The notes under the pieces: model-generated
Seen by the model: the letters and a program-made list of their open reading frames with translations, nothing else
Told to the model about the DNA's origin: nothing
Databases searched by the model: none
Shown: positions 24,944-34,150 of the stretch, piece after piece
Layout: every line of letters begins with the position of its first letter
Numbering within the stretch: position 1 is the first letter of the stretch
Origin: Nesterenkonia lacusekhoensis
Lineage (GTDB): Bacteria > Actinomycetota > Actinomycetes > Actinomycetales > Micrococcaceae
DNA: 64,000 nucleotides
Reading direction: 5' to 3'
NCBI RefSeq assembly: GCF_017876395.1
Contig: NZ_JAGINX010000001.1
Location: forward strand, 2,108,001 to 2,172,000
Made by a program: the position numbers and the translations under genes

Positions 24944-26697
24944 CAGTCACCGCCTCCTTCCACCGGCTCGTCCTCATCGCCGGAGGTCGAATGCCGGGTG
25001 TCCTCGAGGTTCTCCGAGTCCTCCGGTTCCAGCCCGGTCTGCACCGGAGCGTGATCCTCGACGCCGGCGTCGCCGGTGTCCACATCCACCAGCAGGCCCT
25101 CGGTGAACTCGGTGAGCTCATCACGGACCCCGTCCACGCGCTCCTCACCCAGGACCGCGTCCAGGTAGGGGGCACGCTCGTACATGTCATAGGCGGCTGC
25201 CCGGGAGAACTGCATCAGAGGGCCGGCGAAGACGGTGAAGGCCAGAGACATCGCCACCAGGGCAGCCGTGGGGGCCACCATGTTCATCGGCAGCAGGCGC
25301 TTATTGGCGGCCCGAGCATGGGCCAGCGTCTTGGACAGCAGCAGCTTATCCGGGTCTTCGGCGTCCTCGCCCTTGCGCCAGAAGCCGCGCGCCCAGATCC
25401 GCGCCACGGCCATCAGCGTCAGCAGCGAGGTCACCACAGAGGCGATGACCAGGGTCCAGGTGATCCAGGTGTTCTCCGCGATGCCGCCCTGCATCATGCC
25501 CAGCTTGCCCACGAACCCGGAGAAGGGCGGGATCCCTGCCAGGTTCATCGCCGGAATGAAGAACAGGATCGCCAGCACCGGGGAGATCTTCGCCAGCCCG
25601 CCCAGCCGGTCCACGTTGGAGCTACCGGCACGGCGCTCGATCAGCCCGGTCACCAGGAACAGGGTGGTCTGGATGGTGATGTGATGGGCGACGTAATAGA
25701 TGGTCGCGGACATGCCCACGATCGAGCTCAGCGCCAGGCCGAAGACCAGATAGCCGATGTGGCTGATCAGGGTGAAGGAGAGCATACGTTTGATGTCGGT
25801 CTGGGCCAGGGCGCCCAGGATTCCGACGATCATGGTCAGCGCCGCGATGATCATCAGCGCAGTGTTGATCCGCTCCCCCGGGAAGAGCAGGGTCTCGGTG
25901 CGGATCATCGCGTAGATGCCCACCTTGGTGAGCAGGCCCGCGAAGACCGCGGTGACCGGGGCCGGCGCCGTCGGGTAGGAGTCGGGCAGCCAGAAGGCCA
26001 GCGGGAAGACGGCGGCCTTGATCCCGAAGGCCACCAGCAGCATCACATGGAGCATCAGCTGGGTGCCGTCGTCGAGCTCTCCCAGCTTCAGCGCCAGGTC
26101 CGCCAGGTTGACGGTGCCGGTGGCCGCATAGATCAGCCCGATGGTGATCAGGAAGAGCATCGAGGAGATGATCGAGACCACCACGTAGGTCACGCCCGCG
26201 CGGATCCGCTGCTCCCCTCCGCCCAGGGTCAGCAGCACGTAGGAGGCCGTCAGGAAGATCTCGAAGCCGACGTACATGTTGAACAGATCCCCGGCCAGGA
26301 AGGCGTTGGAGACGCCGGCCACCAGGATCAGGTACGTGGGATAGAAGATGGAGACCGGGCCGGAGTCGTTCTTCTCCTCCGCCGCACCCTGGCCGACGGC
26401 GTAGAGCAGCACCGCCAGGGTGATCAGGGAAGAGACCACCAGCATCAGCGCGGCGAACCGGTCGATCACCATGGAGATGCCGAAGGGTGCCGGCCATCCG
26501 GCCAGGTGCACCGCGTGGGCCCCGGTGTGCCAGATCTCGGTCAGCAGGGAGATCTCCAGGAGCACTGTGATGATCAGGGTTCCCACGGTGATAGCCTTCT
26601 GCACCGGCTGGTTCCGGTAGAAGGCGAAGGCGAAGCCCGCTCCGAAGAAGGGAAGCAGCACCGCCAGCGGCACGAACTCAACGAGATTCGTCTCCAC
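24943..26697 (-). CDS. mnhD: Na+/H+ antiporter subunit D
   Basis: A 584-residue proton-channel subunit related to NuoM/NuoN, with about 14 spans. The conserved Glu of span 5 (MYVGFEIFLTASYVLL) and Lys residues (VAFGIKAAVFPLAFWLPDSYP; LAQTDIKRMLSFTLISHIGY) needed for proton movement are present. About 90 hydrophilic, acidic residues are added at the C-terminus. The GTG at 26697 is chosen, with GAGGGGAGG directly upstream; an ATG at 26715 lies before that site. It overlaps mnhC by 20 bases. Confidence 0.95.
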   Translation of the reverse strand: METNLVEFVPLAVLLPFFGAGFAFAFYRNQPVQKAITVGTLIITVLLEISLLTEIWHTGAHAVHLAGWPAPFGISMVIDRFAALMLVVSSLITLAVLLYAVGQGAAEEKNDSGPVSIFYPTYLILVAGVSNAFLAGDLFNMYVGFEIFLTASYVLLTLGGGEQRIRAGVTYVVVSIISSMLFLITIGLIYAATGTVNLADLALKLGELDDGTQLMLHVMLLVAFGIKAAVFPLAFWLPDSYPTAPAPVTAVFAGLLTKVGIYAMIRTETLLFPGERINTALMIIAALTMIVGILGALAQTDIKRMLSFTLISHIGYLVFGLALSSIVGMSATIYYVAHHITIQTTLFLVTGLIERRAGSSNVDRLGGLAKISPVLAILFFIPAMNLAGIPPFSGFVGKLGMMQGGIAENTWITWTLVIASVVTSLLTLMAVARIWARGFWRKGEDAEDPDKLLLSKTLAHARAANKRLLPMNMVAPTAALVAMSLAFTVFAGPLMQFSRAAAYDMYERAPYLDAVLGEERVDGVRDELTEFTEGLLVDVDTGDAGVEDHAPVQTGLEPEDSENLEDTRHSTSGDEDEPVEGGGD

Positions 26698-27148
26698 GGT
26701 CCTCCCCTCCTTCATTGAGCGTCAGCTGCTCCTCTTCGATGAACTCAGAAGTCTCAGTCTCGACCTCGGCGTCCTCCTCCGGGTCATAGTCAGGCTGGGC
26801 GGCCACGCGGCGGTCTTCCTCGTCATCGGTGACCTCGTCCTGGCGCGCGAGCACCCAGGAGCGGTAGATCAGCGCGAGCACAAAGCTGACCAGGGCGAAG
26901 GCGATCACGATCGCAGTCAGCAGCAGCGCCTGGGGCAGCGGATCGAAGTACTCCTCCGCCTCGGCGCCCTCGGTCACCAGCGGCGCCAGTCCGGCGCGTC
27001 CCGCGGTCTGGAGAAGCAGCAGGTTCACCCCGTTGGAGATCAGGATGATGCCCAGCAGCACACGGGTCAGCGAACGTTCCAGCAGCAGATAGATCCCGAC
27101 GGCGAGCATCACGCCCATCACGATCAGCAGGGTCAGGTTGATGGTCAT
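26678..27148 (-). CDS. mnhC: Na+/H+ antiporter subunit C
   Basis: A 156-residue NuoK-like subunit with three spans (LIVMGVMLAVGIYLLLERSL, VLLGIILISNGVNLLLL, ALLLTAIVIAFALVSFVLAL) and about 45 acidic residues as a tail. It overlaps mnhAB by 4 bases. Confidence 0.95.
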   Translation of the reverse strand: MTINLTLLIVMGVMLAVGIYLLLERSLTRVLLGIILISNGVNLLLLQTAGRAGLAPLVTEGAEAEEYFDPLPQALLLTAIVIAFALVSFVLALIYRSWVLARQDEVTDDEEDRRVAAQPDYDPEEDAEVETETSEFIEEEQLTLNEGGEDRGDESR

Positions 27149-30100
27149 CGTGCCACCCCCAGCGTGGTCTGCGAGTGGACGTCGTGGCCCTGGGTGCGGC
27201 TGACGCTGATGCTGCGGCGTCGGTTCTCCTCTTCGCTGCGCACATCGATCTCAGAGCCGAGGCTGCGCAGGATGTCGAGGATCAGTCCGATCACCACCAG
27301 GTAGACGCCGACGTCGAAGAGCACAGAGGAGACGAAGTGGTGCTCGCCCAGCACGGGCAGGTCCAGATCGATGATGAAGCTCTGGAAGGCCTGCCCGCCG
27401 GCGAAGAGCGGCAGGACACCGGTGAAGCAGGCCACGGCCAGGCCCCAGCCCATGAGCGCCCCGGCGGAGAACCGTACGGCGGCCTCCAACTCGTAGCGCC
27501 CGCCGGCCAGGTAGCGCAGCACGAGGGCCAACCCGGCCAGCAGGCCTCCGGCGAAGCCGCCGCCGGGACTGTTGTGCCCAGCCAGCAGCAGGTAGACCGA
27601 GAGCATGATGATCGCGTGGAACATCAGCCGGGTGACCACTTCGAAGATGATGGAGCGGTGTTCGGGCGCCAGGGTCCGTCCAGCCACCAGCCAGGCCTCC
27701 CGGGCCACTGTGGCGAAGGACCGCGCCACCTGGACCTCCCGGGCCTGACGTGGGGTCAGGGCGCCGTCTGTCATGATCCGGCCCACTGAGCCGGTGGGGA
27801 CCTCATGCAGCTCGCGGCGCTGGACGTCGCGCCGCTTGACGAAGATCAGGCTGGCCACACCGGTGGCCGCGGCGGCCAGCACGGTGATCTCGCCGAAGGT
27901 GTCCCAGACGCGGATGTCCACCAGGGTGACGTTGACGATGTTGGCGCCGTGACCGACCTCGTAGCTCATCCACGGATATTCGATGGACACCGGGTCCGCA
28001 GTGCGGGAGTCCATGGAGATCGCGACGGCGACCATCACCACGGCACCGAAGGCCACCCCCAGCAGGGCACGGCCGAGCTTGAACTTCGCGGGGTTCTGGG
28101 TCCAGATGCCGGCCGGCAGCGTGCGCAGCGCCAGTACGAAGACCACCAGGATGATCGATTCCACCAGCAGCAGGGTCAGAGCCAGGTCCGGAGCGCCCTG
28201 CAGGGCGAAGAGGCCCGCGATGCCCCAGCCGCAGAGGCTGACCATCAGCACCGCCATGAAACGTTTGGGCGCCCAGACCGCGCCCAGGCCGCCGGCGATG
28301 ACCACCGCGGCCAACAGCACCTGCAGCGGCTGCTCATAGGCGATCACCGACTCCGGCACCGTGTGCTCGGTGAAGAGCACCACCGACAGCGGGACCACAG
28401 TGGCCACGGCCAGGATGATGAACAGGTAGTAGCCCAGAGAGCCGCGCTGGGTGCGGGCCGTCAGCCAGACGGCGACCCCGTCCACAGCACGCACGGCATT
28501 GCGGTAGCCGCGCTCGGAGTCCACCAGGGCAGGAACTCGGGCCTGCACGGCGCTGACCCTCACGCGCAGCAGGAACAGCCCCAGACCCAGCAGCCAGGTC
28601 AGCACGGAGAGCCCCAGCACCGGGGTCAGCCCGTGCCACAGAGCCAGATAGGTGGAGTCTGTACCCGGTTCGGCGGGCTCAAAGCGCCCGGCGAAGGGTT
28701 CGATCAGCGCCTGCAGACCCGCCGGGTAGAGCGCGAGGACCACAGTCAGCAGGGCCAGCACCGCCGGGGCCGCCAGGAAAGTGACGCTGACCCGCCCGTG
28801 GAAGGTGGTGTCGGCTAGACGCTGACCCTCATAGGTCTTGGTGGCGAAGGCGCCCCAGATGAACCGGGCGCTGTAGGCCACGGTCAGTGCGGAGGCGAGC
28901 ACGACGCCGGCCAGCACCGCCCAGCCCAGCATGGAGCCCTCGGCCCCGGAGACCTCCGCATAGGCGTAGAAGGACTCGAGGACGACCTCTTTGGCCACGA
29001 ACCCGAAGAGCGGCGGCAGCCCGGCCATCGAGGCCGTGGAGATCAGCGCCACCCAGAACAGCGGCCTCTGGGTGCGGACCAGTCCGGAGAGGATCCGCAG
29101 ATCGCGGGTCCCGGACTCGTGGTCGATGATGCCGACCACCATGAACAGCGCGGCCTTGAACAGGCCGTGGGCCATGAGCATCGCGATGCCGGCCAGGGCG
29201 GCGTCCTCGGTGCCCAGGCCGTTGATCATCACCAGGAAGCCCAGCTGGGAGACCGTGCCATAGGCCAGGACCAGCTTGATGTCGGTCTGGCGCAGCGCCC
29301 GGTAGGCGCCCACCAGCATGGTCAGCAGTCCGAAGCCCAGCACGATCGGCAGCCAGAAGGTGGTCTCCCAGTAGCCGGGCGCGAACCGGGCCACCAGGTA
29401 GACCCCGGCCTTGACCATGGCGGCGGCATGCAGATACGCGGAGACCGGCGTCGGGGCCGCCATAGCGGCGGGGAGCCAGAAGTGGAAGGGGACCAGGGCT
29501 GACTTGCTCAGCGCCCCGACCAGGATCAGCAGCACAGCGATGTCGACTGACGATGCGTGGCTACTCATCAGCTCAGGGGCGGCTGCGAGGATCTCGGAGA
29601 GACGGTAAGAGCCGGCGAGCTCGCCCATCCACAGCAGGCCCACCAGCATGGCCAGGCCGCCGAAGGTGGTCACGATCAGCGCCTGGATGGCCGAGCGGCG
29701 GGCGAAGATGCGGTGGGCCGAGTAGCCGATCAGCAGGAAGGACAGGATGGTGGTGAGCTCCCAGAAGATGAAGAGCATCACCAGGTCGTCGCTGAGCACC
29801 AGGCCCAGCATGGCGGCGGCGAAGGCGAAGAGCTCCGCGGCGAAGGGCCCCACGGAGCGATCTCGGCGGCCGAAGTAGCGGGCGCAGTAGAGCATCACCA
29901 GCGCTCCCACGCCGGTGATCAGCAGAGAGAGCGCCGCCGCGAGTGCGTCCATGCGGAAGGCCAGCTCCACACCCAGCTGCGGGATCCACGGGAGGGTCTC
30001 CTCCGGCGGGGCGTTGGGCTGGCCCGGGGCGGCCGACTGAGCAGCTTCCAATACCGTGGGCACAAGACTGAGCACCCAGAGGAAGGATACGCCCAGGACG

Positions 30101-30195
30101 GCGGCCAGGATGAAGAAGGTCTTCCGCCCGAGCCGGTTATAGATGAAGGGGATCATGATGCTCACCGCAAACAGTACAGCGAGCATGACGAGCAT
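27145..30195 (-). CDS. mnhA: Na+/H+ antiporter subunits A and B, fused
   Basis: A 1016-residue protein joining MnhA (residues 1 to about 830; NuoL-like core with LVMLFIFWELTTILSFLLIG, the proton-path Lys segments and the MnhA-specific extra spans) to MnhB (about 870-1000; HNSPGGGFAGGLLAGLALVLRY). The A+B fusion is usual in actinobacteria. It is first in the operon A/B-C-D-E-F-G. AAAGGG lies 6 bases before the ATG. The complex expels Na+ or K+ in exchange for protons and supports growth in salt and alkali. Confidence 0.96.
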   Translation of the reverse strand: MLVMLAVLFAVSIMIPFIYNRLGRKTFFILAAVLGVSFLWVLSLVPTVLEAAQSAAPGQPNAPPEETLPWIPQLGVELAFRMDALAAALSLLITGVGALVMLYCARYFGRRDRSVGPFAAELFAFAAAMLGLVLSDDLVMLFIFWELTTILSFLLIGYSAHRIFARRSAIQALIVTTFGGLAMLVGLLWMGELAGSYRLSEILAAAPELMSSHASSVDIAVLLILVGALSKSALVPFHFWLPAAMAAPTPVSAYLHAAAMVKAGVYLVARFAPGYWETTFWLPIVLGFGLLTMLVGAYRALRQTDIKLVLAYGTVSQLGFLVMINGLGTEDAALAGIAMLMAHGLFKAALFMVVGIIDHESGTRDLRILSGLVRTQRPLFWVALISTASMAGLPPLFGFVAKEVVLESFYAYAEVSGAEGSMLGWAVLAGVVLASALTVAYSARFIWGAFATKTYEGQRLADTTFHGRVSVTFLAAPAVLALLTVVLALYPAGLQALIEPFAGRFEPAEPGTDSTYLALWHGLTPVLGLSVLTWLLGLGLFLLRVRVSAVQARVPALVDSERGYRNAVRAVDGVAVWLTARTQRGSLGYYLFIILAVATVVPLSVVLFTEHTVPESVIAYEQPLQVLLAAVVIAGGLGAVWAPKRFMAVLMVSLCGWGIAGLFALQGAPDLALTLLLVESIILVVFVLALRTLPAGIWTQNPAKFKLGRALLGVAFGAVVMVAVAISMDSRTADPVSIEYPWMSYEVGHGANIVNVTLVDIRVWDTFGEITVLAAAATGVASLIFVKRRDVQRRELHEVPTGSVGRIMTDGALTPRQAREVQVARSFATVAREAWLVAGRTLAPEHRSIIFEVVTRLMFHAIIMLSVYLLLAGHNSPGGGFAGGLLAGLALVLRYLAGGRYELEAAVRFSAGALMGWGLAVACFTGVLPLFAGGQAFQSFIIDLDLPVLGEHHFVSSVLFDVGVYLVVIGLILDILRSLGSEIDVRSEEENRRRSISVSRTQGHDVHSQTTLGVAR

Positions 30196-30282
30196 CCGCG
30201 ACCCTTTCTATGAAAAGCAACGACCAGAACATCCCGAGCAGGGATTCCCTTTATGTTAACAACCTGAGGCTACGATGCGCAC

Positions 30283-31662
30283 ATGACCACCGGTGATGCA
30301 GACCACGCCACAGGGGACAGAGTGCCCACACCCCTGAACAAGAAGGTCATCACCGCCTGGAGCCTCTGGAGCTGGGGAAACTCCACGGTCAGCGCGGTGA
30401 TGGTGACATTCGTCTTCGGCACCTATCTCGCGGCCGAACATTTCGGCCCCGATGACCGGGGCGCCCAGTGGCTGACCACCGCGAACGCGATCGCTGGGGC
30501 GATCATCGCGGTGACCGCTCCGGTGATCGGCCAGCGCGCGGACCGGGCTGGCCGGCGTCGTCTGTGGCTGACCATCAACACCTTCCTGGTGGTGGGGCTG
30601 GTGGCCGCCTGCTTCTTCGTGAAGCCGGAGCCCGGGTTCCTGCTGCTGGGCGTGACCCTGATGGCGTCGATGACGCTGTTCAACGAGTTCGCGGAGCTGA
30701 ACTACAACGCGATGATCACCGACATCGCGGATTCCTCACGCATGGGGCGGGTCTCCGGGATCGGGTGGGGCTCCGGCTATCTGGGAGGGATCGTGATCCT
30801 CGCCCTGGTCTACTTCACCCTGGTGGCCGGAGATCCGCCCCATGCCTTCGGGCTCGGCGAGGATGAGGCGATCAACATCCGCATGGTGGCTGTGGTCGCC
30901 GCCGTCTGGTTCCTGATCTGGGCGCTTCCGCTGCTGCTGATGCGCCCACCCACCGCCGACGCCGCTGCCGGTCAGGACGCTTCGAAGCTGAGCATCTTGC
31001 AGTCCTATCAGCGCCTGTTCCGACTGATCCTCGGCCTCTGGCGCCAGGACCGGAACACGTTCTGGTTCCTGGCATCCTCCGCGCTGTACCGGGACGGGCT
31101 CTCCGCGGTGTTCACCTACGGTGCGATCCTCGGCGTCGGGGTCTTTGGGATCGACGCCGGGGACATCCTGATCTTCGGCATCGCCGGCAACGTGGTGGCC
31201 GCCCTGGGAGCCTTCGCCGGCGGCTGGTTCGATGATCGGATCGGCCCGCGCCAGGTGATCATGTTCTGCGTGGTCTCCCTGGTGGTGGTCGCCGCCGCCC
31301 TGTACTTCCTGGACGTGGAGCGTGAGATCTTCGGAATCACGCTGACCCCGACGGCCTCGTTCTGGATATTCGGCCTCGCGCTGTGCCTGTTCGTAGGCCC
31401 GGCGCAGGCCTCCTCACGCGCCTTCCTGGCGCGGCTGGCCCCGCCGGACCGCGCCGGCGAGCTCTTCGGGCTCTACGCCACGGCCGGGCGCAGCGTCTCC
31501 TTCATGACTCCGGCACTGATCAGCCTGCTGCTGTGGGCGATCGGCGGGCAGAAGTCGATCATCATCGGCGTGATCGTGATCCTGGGCGCCGGCCTGCTGA
31601 TGCTGCTTCTGGTGCACAATCCCACCGGCCGCGCGAAGATGGTCGAGCACGGGTTGCGCTGA
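30283..31662 (+). CDS. MFS transporter, UMF1/Atg22-like
   Basis: A 459-residue membrane protein with about 12 spans. The start WSLWSWGNSTVSAVMVTFVFG and the GRVSGIGWGSGYLGG segment after span 4 are hallmarks of the UMF1 branch, whose yeast member Atg22 exports amino acids from the vacuole. Bacterial substrates are not known. It diverges from the mnh operon, with only 87 bases between. TACGAT sits 6 bases before the ATG and no ribosome binding site is visible, so the message may be leaderless. Confidence 0.9.
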   Translation: MTTGDADHATGDRVPTPLNKKVITAWSLWSWGNSTVSAVMVTFVFGTYLAAEHFGPDDRGAQWLTTANAIAGAIIAVTAPVIGQRADRAGRRRLWLTINTFLVVGLVAACFFVKPEPGFLLLGVTLMASMTLFNEFAELNYNAMITDIADSSRMGRVSGIGWGSGYLGGIVILALVYFTLVAGDPPHAFGLGEDEAINIRMVAVVAAVWFLIWALPLLLMRPPTADAAAGQDASKLSILQSYQRLFRLILGLWRQDRNTFWFLASSALYRDGLSAVFTYGAILGVGVFGIDAGDILIFGIAGNVVAALGAFAGGWFDDRIGPRQVIMFCVVSLVVVAAALYFLDVEREIFGITLTPTASFWIFGLALCLFVGPAQASSRAFLARLAPPDRAGELFGLYATAGRSVSFMTPALISLLLWAIGGQKSIIIGVIVILGAGLLMLLLVHNPTGRAKMVEHGLR

Positions 31663-31702
31663 ACGCCGGCGGGTGGCCGGCCGCGCTGCCGGAGGGGGAT
31701 GT

Positions 31703-31763
31703 TTGATCAGATACGCACGCAACTGAGGCCGGTTCCGACGAAATGACGGCACTATCTGATCAA
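31703..31763. repeat. Intergenic palindrome, family B copy 2
   Basis: Starts TTGATCAGATACGCACGC and ends TATCTGATCAA. Only the outer 11 bases pair well. Followed by AAGCCTCGGC, as in copy 3. It lies between the convergent UMF1 and DUF559-like genes. Confidence 0.65.
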
Positions 31764-31784
31764 GCCTCGGCGCAGCAGGTCCTC

Positions 31785-32714
31785 TCAGCGCAGATCCAAT
31801 GTTCTTCGCACCTCGCGGACCGTACGACGAAAACCTTCGCGGGCATCGTCGTCGTAGTAACGCAGCACGGTCCACCCGCGGCTGAGGAAGTACCTGTCCA
31901 CCCGCCGGTCCTGTTTGGCGCGTTCGGCGTCGAAGTGGACCTGGCCGTCGTACTGGAGAGCGACCTTCTGCGCCGAATAGCCGGCGTCGGCCTCTGGGGA
32001 CCGCGGATCCTGAGGGTCAGCCGAGACCTGCAGCTGAGGTTCAGGAAGCCCGGCGCGGACCAGAGCCAGGCGCATCCGGGTCTCCTGGGCAGAGTCGGCG
32101 CCCACACGGATGTGGCCCAGCGCGTCGGCGGCCCGGCGGTGACTCGGATCGTAGCGATGAGCACGCAGGTAGGCGGCAAGCACCTCGAGACTGCTGTACG
32201 GGCGGCCCCGCTTCTCGTACTGGAACCGTGGCTGGCGGACCAGGGCATCCCCCAGAGCGATGAGCTCATCGTGGCGCAGCACGGCAGCGCACTCCAGGAA
32301 CATCCGCTCCGCACTGCTCACCGGCAGCCGCCCCACTGTGCGGAGCTCACCGGCGTGGGCGGTCGCTCTGTGAGGGCGGACTCCCTGACGGCGCACCGGC
32401 GCAGCGTCTCTCGGTGTGGTGATGTGCAGGTCCTGCTCCGCACGGCGAGGCAGCGGAAGGCGGAGAAGCTGAGCCACAGTGGTGTGCGAGACCCAGGAAC
32501 CCGGGTGGTCCGCGGTGACGCCCAGCGCCCGCATCCGCAGACGCCCGTGAGGATCCAGGGCATCGGCGGCGAGCTGTGGGAGGAAGACGCCGGACCCCAG
32601 CGGCGTCATGTCACCCCGTCTCAGCCGCCGCGTGGGGACGCCGTGGCGTCGCAGCAGCGCGGCCGTGAGCGGCAGGCCGTCCAATGCCGTGGGGAGCGGG
32701 GTCGCAGGGCGCAT
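31785..32714 (-). CDS. DUF559/AbiEi-like protein with Vsr-type C-terminus
   Basis: A 309-residue protein of a type frequent in actinobacteria. The first 70 residues look like a winged-helix domain (LRRHGVPTRRLRRGDMTPLGSGVFLP); the last 90 resemble the DUF559 fold related to very-short-patch-repair nucleases, with VALQYDGQVHFDAERAKQDR and RGWTVLRYYDDD holding the Asp/His/Arg positions. Family members are often listed near type IV toxin-antitoxin systems, but no partner toxin is present. It is flanked by two family-B palindromes. Confidence 0.8.
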   Translation of the reverse strand: MRPATPLPTALDGLPLTAALLRRHGVPTRRLRRGDMTPLGSGVFLPQLAADALDPHGRLRMRALGVTADHPGSWVSHTTVAQLLRLPLPRRAEQDLHITTPRDAAPVRRQGVRPHRATAHAGELRTVGRLPVSSAERMFLECAAVLRHDELIALGDALVRQPRFQYEKRGRPYSSLEVLAAYLRAHRYDPSHRRAADALGHIRVGADSAQETRMRLALVRAGLPEPQLQVSADPQDPRSPEADAGYSAQKVALQYDGQVHFDAERAKQDRRVDRYFLSRGWTVLRYYDDDAREGFRRTVREVRRTLDLR

Positions 32715-32802
32715 ACCCTCATCCTGCTGGGAAACCCGCGAAGCCGTCCGACGTTATCCACAGGTCCGGGGCGAGGGCCCGGCGTCGGAGGAGCGAGGCT
32801 AG

Positions 32803-32862
32803 AACAGATACGCGCGGAACGTCAGGCCGATTCCGGAGAAATGGCGGCCCTATCTGATCAAG
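32803..32862. repeat. Intergenic palindrome, family B copy 3
   Basis: Contains AACAGATACGCGCGGAAC and ends CTATCTGATCAAGCCTCGGC, the same end as copy 2. It follows the dcd stop on the minus strand. Confidence 0.65.
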
Positions 32863-32888
32863 CCTCGGCCGAGGCCCGCGCCCCCGCG

Positions 32889-33479
32889 TCACTCTTCGAT
32901 GATGGTGCGGTGGAAGTTCTCGTGGGAGCGCGACGCCGTCGGGCCCCGCTGGCCCTGATACCGCGACTGATGCGTCGCGGAGCCGTAGCCGTATTCTGCG
33001 GCCGAGCTGAGCCGGAAGAAGCACAGCTGGCCGATCTTGGAGCCGGGCCACAGCTTGATGGGCAGCGTGGCCATGTTCGACAGCTCCAGGGTGACCTGCC
33101 CGGAGAAGCCCGGATCGATGAACCCGGCGGTGGAGTGGGTCAGCAGCCCCAGACGGCCCAGGGACGACTTGCCCTCCAGGCGGGCGGCGACGTCGTCAGG
33201 CAGGGTGACCTGTTCATAGGTGGCCCCCAGTACGAGCTCTCCGGGGTGGAGCACGAACGGCTCCTCCGGGTCCACCTCCACCAGGCGGGTCAGATCAGGC
33301 TGCTCCACTGAGGGGTCGATATGGGCGTATTTGTGGTTGTCGAAGAGCCGGAACATCCTCTCCAGGCGCACGTCCACCGAGGAGGGCTGGACCATGGACG
33401 GGTCGAACGGGTCCAGCTGAATGCGGCCGGCGTCGAGCTCTGCACGGATGTCTCTGTCTGAAAGCAGCACGAGCTCCAC
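32889..33479 (-). CDS. dcd: dCTP deaminase
   Basis: A 196-residue enzyme that turns dCTP into dUTP (or dUMP in the bifunctional type) for thymidylate synthesis. The core motifs are clear: [18 protein letters not shown], the active-site segment [27 protein letters not shown] with the catalytic Glu just after (QVTLELSN), and [20 protein letters not shown] at the C-terminus. The start is a GTG at 33479; a GTG three codons later is possible. Confidence 0.95.
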   Translation of the reverse strand: MELVLLSDRDIRAELDAGRIQLDPFDPSMVQPSSVDVRLERMFRLFDNHKYAHIDPSVEQPDLTRLVEVDPEEPFVLHPGELVLGATYEQVTLPDDVAARLEGKSSLGRLGLLTHSTAGFIDPGFSGQVTLELSNMATLPIKLWPGSKIGQLCFFRLSSAAEYGYGSATHQSRYQGQRGPTASRSHENFHRTIIEE

Positions 33480-33592
33480 GATATTGCATCATGACCGGTC
33501 CCCACGCCGCGGGGTGCGGATATTTTCCGCTGAGGGCCGAGTCCGGTCTGCTCGTATTGCGTTCTGCGGTGCAGACGTGATCGCGTGGAGTA

Positions 33593-34036
33593 ATGACTGA
33601 GAACCAGACCCCGCAGTCCGAAGAGACCCCGCAGGCCGAAGAGCTTCCCTCCCTGGAGCAGGTCCTGATCGCCGGCAAGGACGGCCAGGCCCAGCCCGCA
33701 GATGTGGTGCGCGCATTCCTGACCAACACTGTCTTCTTCCTGACCCCCAATGAGGTCAGCGATGAGAGCAGCACCGTGAACCCTCTGACCGTCCAGGATC
33801 AGGAGGGCAACCCGCTGATCGCGCTGTTCAGCACCCAGGAGCAGTTCCCGGCCGAGTACCTGGAGCAGGCTCCGCACGCTGTCGACGCCCCGGGTGTGGC
33901 CGTGGTGCAGTCGATCACCGGCGTCGGCGTGATCATCGATCCGGGCGCCGAGCACGGCTTCCAGATCTCCGCCGAGGGAGTGGAGCGCATCCGCACCGAC
34001 TTCCTGGAAGCAGCCGCTGAGGCTGAGCAGGAGTAA
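33593..34036 (+). CDS. SseB-family protein
   Basis: A 147-residue cytoplasmic protein. After about 20 acidic residues comes the SseB N-terminal fold (FFLTPNEVSDESS, LIALFSTQEQF, VGVIIDPGAEHGFQISAEGVERI). Enterobacterial SseB affects serine metabolism and folding, but the actinobacterial relatives have no defined role. It stands alone between dcd (divergent) and phnE (convergent); a long palindrome follows the stop. Confidence 0.85.
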   Translation: MTENQTPQSEETPQAEELPSLEQVLIAGKDGQAQPADVVRAFLTNTVFFLTPNEVSDESSTVNPLTVQDQEGNPLIALFSTQEQFPAEYLEQAPHAVDAPGVAVVQSITGVGVIIDPGAEHGFQISAEGVERIRTDFLEAAAEAEQE

Positions 34037-34050
34037 CTCCCCCTCTCTCC

Positions 34051-34128
34051 ATGCGATTCGAGCGGGGTTTCTGCCCTTTTGACGCCGGATATCGGGCCAA
34101 AAGGGCAGAAACCCCGCTCGAATCGCAT
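34051..34128. terminator. Perfect 31-bp-arm palindrome between convergent genes
   Basis: Arms from ATGCGATTCGAGCGGGGTTT onward and their exact complement pair over 31 bp around a 16-nt loop. It is 14 bases past the SseB-like stop and 22 bases past the phnE stop, so it should end both transcripts. The inner TTTTG/CAAAA gives short T runs within the stem only. Confidence 0.8.
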
Positions 34129-34150
34129 TAAATCGCCTTAAGGGGAGCTC

